Assembly (NCBI GenBank): GCA_014380105.1
Contig: JACMKL010000356.1
Location: 1 to 9,316, forward strand
Direction: 5' to 3'
DNA length: 9,316 bases
Source: Candidatus Melainabacteria bacterium
Lineage (GTDB): Bacteria; Cyanobacteriota; Vampirovibrionia; Obscuribacterales; Obscuribacteraceae
Part shown: piece by piece, positions 6,293-9,316 of the stretch
How positions within the stretch are numbered: position 1 is the first letter of the stretch
Layout of the letters: each line of letters opens with the position of its first letter
Program-made: the position numbers and the translations under genes
Notes under the pieces: model-generated
Seen by the model: only the letters and a program-made list of their open reading frames with translations
Told to the model about the DNA's origin: nothing
Databases searched by the model: none

Positions 6293-7579
6293 TTATTTGC
6301 CCATTGCCGCAAAGTAAACAGCGCAAGCATGGTCCAGATATTCTCTTGACAGCCGTGGCTCTGTTTGCAAGAACGAGCAAAGGTTAACGACTTGGTCAAC
6401 GATGTCGCGAGGGTGGCAGCAACGCATATTGCGTTTGCCGCTTCTGTACTGCGACTCAATCAAGTAGTTAACGGCTTCTTCGTTGTATGGCACGCCTGTG
6501 CGCTGGCAATACTGGAGGAAAATCCACTTGAATTCGTCTTCAGTCGGGTTGGTGATGTTGATCTTGTACGGAATCCGTCTCAAGAACGCTTCGTCAACCA
6601 GGTCAGCTGGGTTCAAGTTGGTTGAGAACACAATCAACTGTTCGAATGGCACTTCCAGTTTTTTACCGGTGTGCAAACTCAAATAGTCGACTCTCTTTTC
6701 CAGAGGAACGATCCAGCGGTTGAGCAGTGATTTGTGGTCGATACGTTGACGACCAAAGTCGTCGATTAGTAGGAGACCGCAGTTGGACTTCAACTGAATC
6801 GGTGCTTCGTACAATTTTGTACCGTAGTCAAATTGCAATTCCAACATGTCAATCGTCAACTCACCGCCGACGACTACGCAAGGGCGCTGAATGCGGACCC
6901 ATCTGTGGTCGTAATCTCTCGGATAGTTAGCTGCTGAGACTTGTTGGTGGTTGTGCGAGTCATAGACGCGGATGATTTGTCCGTCGATTTCGACTGCATA
7001 CGGAATGAAGATGTGACCCTTGAAACTACGGACAATCCGCTCTGCGATTGATGTTTTGCCGTTGCCGGCTTCCCCGAAAAGGAACATCCCGCGTCCGGAG
7101 TTGATGGCTGGACCAACAGAGTTGATGGTGCGGCGGTTGACCATGATATCGGAGAACGCTACTTCAAGGTCACGCGGTGTGACTGATTCCCGACGAATAG
7201 TTTGATACTTGAGCGAATCCACATAACGGCTCCATGGCACTGGGCAAGCACCGTTGTAGGCGTTGTGGTCGAAATAAGAGCGCGCTCTGTCGCGACCTTT
7301 TTCGGTCGGAGTGTATTCATAGTCGGCTAGACCGCCTGCACTACGAACTTCTACAAGAAGTTGGCGTTTCAAAACTTCTAGAATTTCTTCAATAATTTTG
7401 AACGGCAGCTGAGTACGAGCTGCTATTTCGCGACCCATCGCGAAGTTGACCAGGTATATGTCTTTGAGGATAAGCTCTTCCAGAAACCCTTCTTTTAAGC
7501 CGGTTTCGGCTATCGAAGATGGGTATGGAGGAACGAACTCCTGCTGCTGCTGGGTTCCTGTCTTTACCTGTTGAACCAT
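6293..7579 (-). CDS. AAA+ ATPase with N-terminal winged-helix-like domain
   Basis: A 428-residue, probably cytoplasmic ATPase. Residues 28-100 look like a winged helix (FLEELILKDIYLVNFAMG, REIAARTQLPFKIIEEILEVL, then a wing LADYEYTPTEKG). The AAA+ core has Walker A GEAGNGKTS (169-177), Walker B LLLIDDFGRQ (269-278), a sensor-1-like FSTNLNP (N321) and paired arginines R334/R335 (FLRRIPYK) as arginine-finger candidates. About 95 residues separate Walker A and Walker B, longer than is usual in AAA+ proteins, because of a beta-rich segment (GHIFIPYAVEIDGQIIRVYD ... QRPCVVVGGE). A helical lid follows (350-428). The start has GAGG (minus strand of 7584-7587) close upstream and a Gln run at 10-13. 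It lies directly downstream of the transglutaminase gene. MoxR-type ATPases are known to accompany TgpA genes, but this is a different, less studied relative. A remodelling or chaperone role is inferred; the substrate is unknown. Confidence 0.85.
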   Translation of the reverse strand: MVQQVKTGTQQQQEFVPPYPSSIAETGLKEGFLEELILKDIYLVNFAMGREIAARTQLPFKIIEEILEVLKRQLLVEVRSAGGLADYEYTPTEKGRDRARSYFDHNAYNGACPVPWSRYVDSLKYQTIRRESVTPRDLEVAFSDIMVNRRTINSVGPAINSGRGMFLFGEAGNGKTSIAERIVRSFKGHIFIPYAVEIDGQIIRVYDSHNHQQVSAANYPRDYDHRWVRIQRPCVVVGGELTIDMLELQFDYGTKLYEAPIQLKSNCGLLLIDDFGRQRIDHKSLLNRWIVPLEKRVDYLSLHTGKKLEVPFEQLIVFSTNLNPADLVDEAFLRRIPYKINITNPTEDEFKWIFLQYCQRTGVPYNEEAVNYLIESQYRSGKRNMRCCHPRDIVDQVVNLCSFLQTEPRLSREYLDHACAVYFAAMGK

Positions 7580-7659
7580 ATTTCCTCTCTTGCCTTCCTT
7601 GCGATGCGATCAATTCCGCGTGGATCGCGGCTCGACCGTTCGGACCCCTAGTCTACGGC

Positions 7660-7701
7660 TTTAGGGTCAATATATCCACTTTACAGCGAGATTGCCCTAA
7701 A
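7660..7701 (-). promoter_or_regulatory. Candidate ATPase-gene promoter bracketed by an inverted repeat
   Basis: On the minus strand TATATT (complement of 7669-7674, 5 of 6 to the -10 consensus) lies about 95 bp before the ATPase start, with only a poor -35 (complement of 7692-7697) 17 bp upstream. The exact 7-bp inverted repeat TTTAGGG (7660-7666) / CCCTAAA (7695-7701) flanks these elements and would suit an operator. The rest of the 136-bp spacer (7580-7715) holds small GC-rich dyads, such as CCGCG-TGGAT-CGCGG around 7618-7632, in the leader. No terminator for the transglutaminase gene is visible, so cotranscription is also possible. Confidence 0.3.
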
Positions 7702-7715
7702 CGTAAGCACCTAAC

Positions 7716-9179
7716 CTAATTACGTTGTGCACTTGTCAGGGTGCCTTCGGCGACCAATGCGTGTATTTTATCTCCGATTTGCCCAAGTTTGTTGCCTTCT
7801 TCAACCGATTCTTCCATCTTGCTGAAGCGCTCTAAGTAATATGCCTCCACAAAATTGTCTACTAACAGTGGCAATTCTTCTCTTAGAGTGGGCGGGAATG
7901 AGGCATTCTCCTTCGCAATGGTGCGCACAAGCAGTGCTAGATCGGATGGAGTGTCACTTGTAGTTTTACTAACAGAAACTTTCTCAAGATCTTTCAGAAG
8001 GCGCATATATAGCGCGGTCGATGGCTTCAATTGTTTTATGTCAGCTGTCGGACCTTGCCTGGACTTGAAGTAAGCATAGGCTCTGCGAGCCAGATCTTGG
8101 AGTAGGAAGATTATCACCGCAATCAAAATCGCAACCAAGTAAGGACTATTCATCTTTTTAGTCCAAGCCCAGGGACTTTTATCATCTTTAGTCGCCTTGG
8201 TCGGATCAGATGGGTCCGGAGCCTTTTCAACTCTCTGCGAGCGGAAAACGCGGCGACCACCTGAGGCGTCTTGCATCGGTTGCACGGGCAGCGTGCCATT
8301 CGGTGTCGGATCAATTGGGACCCAACCATGGGTGGGAATGAAAACTTCCGCCCAGGCGTGCTCGTGTTTTTTCCTTATATAGGTCACATCACTTTTGGGA
8401 TCTTTGTCGCCCGGCAGATAACCAAAGACAACCCGCGCCGGAATTCCCTGCGCTCTTAAAAGTACCGCTTCAGCGCTTGCAAACATGCTACAGGCGCCTG
8501 TTTTTGAGTGCAGTAAGAATTGGGCAACTGAGTCTAGTCCAGGTTCCAATTCATTATTGCTATTGAGATAACTGCAATTTGTCTTCAGATAATTTGCAAC
8601 TCGCTCTGCATGCACAAACCAATTGCCATCCTTGCCACCAATTTCTTTAGCCAGCAATTTTATTTGCGGGTCATAATCTTTAGGTAGTTGCAAGAAGCGC
8701 TTGGAGCCTTTGCGAATGTCATTAAGCTGTTCTGCGCTCGGCATACCGGCCTTTCGCAATTCGCTCAAGTCGGCAGAAGGCACCATCGATACGGCTGTGT
8801 AATAGAGACCTTCCTTAAGATTGTTTTTGCTCATTAATGAGCCGTCAGTGGATACGCGAATCGCGTTCGGAAAATGCAACACTTGTGGGATCCAGCCGCA
8901 CGGAATGCCGAGATCCATCGGTCCTTTTATTTCAATGCGCTGTTCAACTTCCGAACCTCTAAAGTTGGAAGGCATTTTCAAACTGCGCACGCCAGTTATG
9001 TCGTAAGCGTCTTTTTCAAACTTGGGAGCATCAGCCCAGAGTTGGTCTTTGGAATTAGTCCAGCGCTGTCCTTCATATGTGTCAAATGCCAGTGTTCTCA
9101 GGTAGACAGGTCGCGTGCAGGTGACGTGCATGAGGATGTCGTCTTGTTCTGCTGCGTTGCGTTTTTGCGCCAGACCCAT
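7716..9179 (-). CDS. TgpA-like membrane transglutaminase, catalytic half
   Basis: 487 residues from the first ATG. Residues about 15-135 contain the strand-rich region typical just before the enzyme domain (RPVYLRTLAFDTYEGQRW). The transglutaminase core spans about 165-295 with the full triad: C230 in KTGACSMFASAEAVLLRAQGIPARVVFGY (227-255), H274 in HEHAWAEVF, and D290 in WVPIDPTP. A single membrane span (about 346-361) is followed by a DUF4129-like helical tail (388-452, ending YYLERF). Family members carry five or six N-terminal spans ahead of this part; they are missing here, and without them the enzyme domain would be left on the wrong side of the membrane. The ATG at 9179 has no Shine-Dalgarno, and the same frame continues upstream through coding-like linker to an in-frame TAA at 9267-9269. 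The gene is therefore probably the 3' part of an interrupted gene. Probable role: protein cross-linking or peptide processing at the cell envelope. Confidence 0.85.
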   Translation of the reverse strand: MGLAQKRNAAEQDDILMHVTCTRPVYLRTLAFDTYEGQRWTNSKDQLWADAPKFEKDAYDITGVRSLKMPSNFRGSEVEQRIEIKGPMDLGIPCGWIPQVLHFPNAIRVSTDGSLMSKNNLKEGLYYTAVSMVPSADLSELRKAGMPSAEQLNDIRKGSKRFLQLPKDYDPQIKLLAKEIGGKDGNWFVHAERVANYLKTNCSYLNSNNELEPGLDSVAQFLLHSKTGACSMFASAEAVLLRAQGIPARVVFGYLPGDKDPKSDVTYIRKKHEHAWAEVFIPTHGWVPIDPTPNGTLPVQPMQDASGGRRVFRSQRVEKAPDPSDPTKATKDDKSPWAWTKKMNSPYLVAILIAVIIFLLQDLARRAYAYFKSRQGPTADIKQLKPSTALYMRLLKDLEKVSVSKTTSDTPSDLALLVRTIAKENASFPPTLREELPLLVDNFVEAYYLERFSKMEESVEEGNKLGQIGDKIHALVAEGTLTSAQRN

Positions 9180-9316
9180 TTGCGGTTTTGGTCGTTCGCC
9201 TTTTTTGCTTCCCTTTTCACCGTTCTCGCCCGCTGTACCATCGCCGTTTTCACCAGCTTCTCCTGGTTATCCGCCCTTTCCACCTTTGCTTGAGGCGGTT
9301 TTGTTGAAACCGCTTA
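9180..9316 (-). pseudogene. Upstream in-frame remnant of the transglutaminase gene, broken by TAA
   Basis: Reading in the frame of the 9179 ATG, the upstream codons give SGFNKTASSKGGKGG (9314-9270), then TAA (9269-9267), then PGEAGENGDGTAGENGEKGS and KKGERPKPQ leading into MGLAQ. Both sides of the stop are glycine/charged, collagen-like linker of the same character, and no ATG, GTG or TTG lies between the TAA and 9179. One base change (for example AAA to TAA) would explain the break. The membrane-spanning N-terminal half would lie beyond the window edge. Another frame is open over 9098-9313 but gives no family-like sequence. A hairpin (GCGGTTT-TGTTG-AAACCGC, 9295-9313) also lies here, so an alternative is that the bases near 9316 are a gene end plus spacer. 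Confidence 0.5.

Noticed and set aside
7539..7553. CTG/CAG triplet run as a repeat element
   Set aside because: It merely encodes a four-Gln run in the ATPase N-terminus and is too short to be a separate feature.
9098..9283. Alternative minus-strand frame at the right edge as a separate small gene or frameshifted N-terminus
   Set aside because: It overlaps the transglutaminase start out of frame and gives no family-like sequence, while the glycine-rich frame joins the enzyme without any shift.
9295..9313. GCGGTTT/AAACCGC hairpin as a terminator
   Set aside because: Neither strand shows a T tract after the stem within the window, and the bases also read as plausible linker codons. Sequence beyond the edge is needed to decide.
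1..9316. tRNA/rRNA genes, CRISPR arrays, insertion sequences, phage or defence genes
   Set aside because: I looked for them and saw no cloverleaf-like tRNA sequence, regularly spaced repeats, transposase motifs or terminal inverted repeats.

Overview
The window most likely comes from a Gram-negative bacterium of moderate GC content. A TonB C-terminal domain implies an outer membrane, and there is a cleavable signal peptide at the left edge. The mix of an OmpR-type two-component pair, an EF-hand protein, an atypical three-span TonB protein and a TgpA-like transglutaminase would suit a deep-branching lineage such as Vampirovibrionota/Melainabacteria (Obscuribacterales). That placement is a guess from gene style and is not supported by any marker gene here.

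Layout, left half. Bases 1-195 (minus) are the first 65 codons of an exported protein that runs off the left edge. It is divergent from an OmpR-family response regulator (298-987, plus), which overlaps its sensor histidine kinase (984-2747) by 4 bp. After a 198-bp spacer come two plus-strand genes: an EF-hand protein with a LysM-like C-terminus (2946-3662) and an unrecognised 198-residue protein (3727-4323). They share one transcription unit that ends at a clear intrinsic terminator (4347-4370). The spacer before the pair holds two exact 7-bp direct repeats 11 bp apart, which is the classic geometry of an OmpR/PhoB-class binding site. A -10-like hexamer lies 10 bp downstream, followed by a hairpin and a strong Shine-Dalgarno. 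The simplest reading is that the two-component system switches on the EF-hand pair next door.

Layout, right half. All genes are on the minus strand, so transcription runs from right to left. In that order they are a TgpA-like transglutaminase (stop at 7716), a winged-helix/AAA+ ATPase (7579-6293), a perfect 14-bp-stem hairpin, a TonB-like protein with three membrane spans and an acidic cytoplasmic head (6167-4701), and a 69-residue orphan (4590-4381). Transglutaminase next to an AAA+ ATPase recalls the MoxR-DUF58-TgpA gene sets of other bacteria, but this ATPase is not a standard MoxR and no DUF58 gene is visible. The two halves converge at 4323/4381.

Main oddities. (1) The transglutaminase reading frame appears to continue upstream of its first ATG through a glycine-rich, collagen-like linker, but an in-frame TAA at 9267-9269 interrupts it. 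The membrane-spanning N-terminal half expected of this family is therefore cut off, either by a real nonsense mutation or by a sequence error. (2) There is a putative response-regulator box upstream of the EF-hand operon. (3) The TonB protein has unusual architecture. (4) The ATPase has an unusually long stretch between Walker A and Walker B. No RNA genes, CRISPR arrays, insertion sequences or phage genes were seen.
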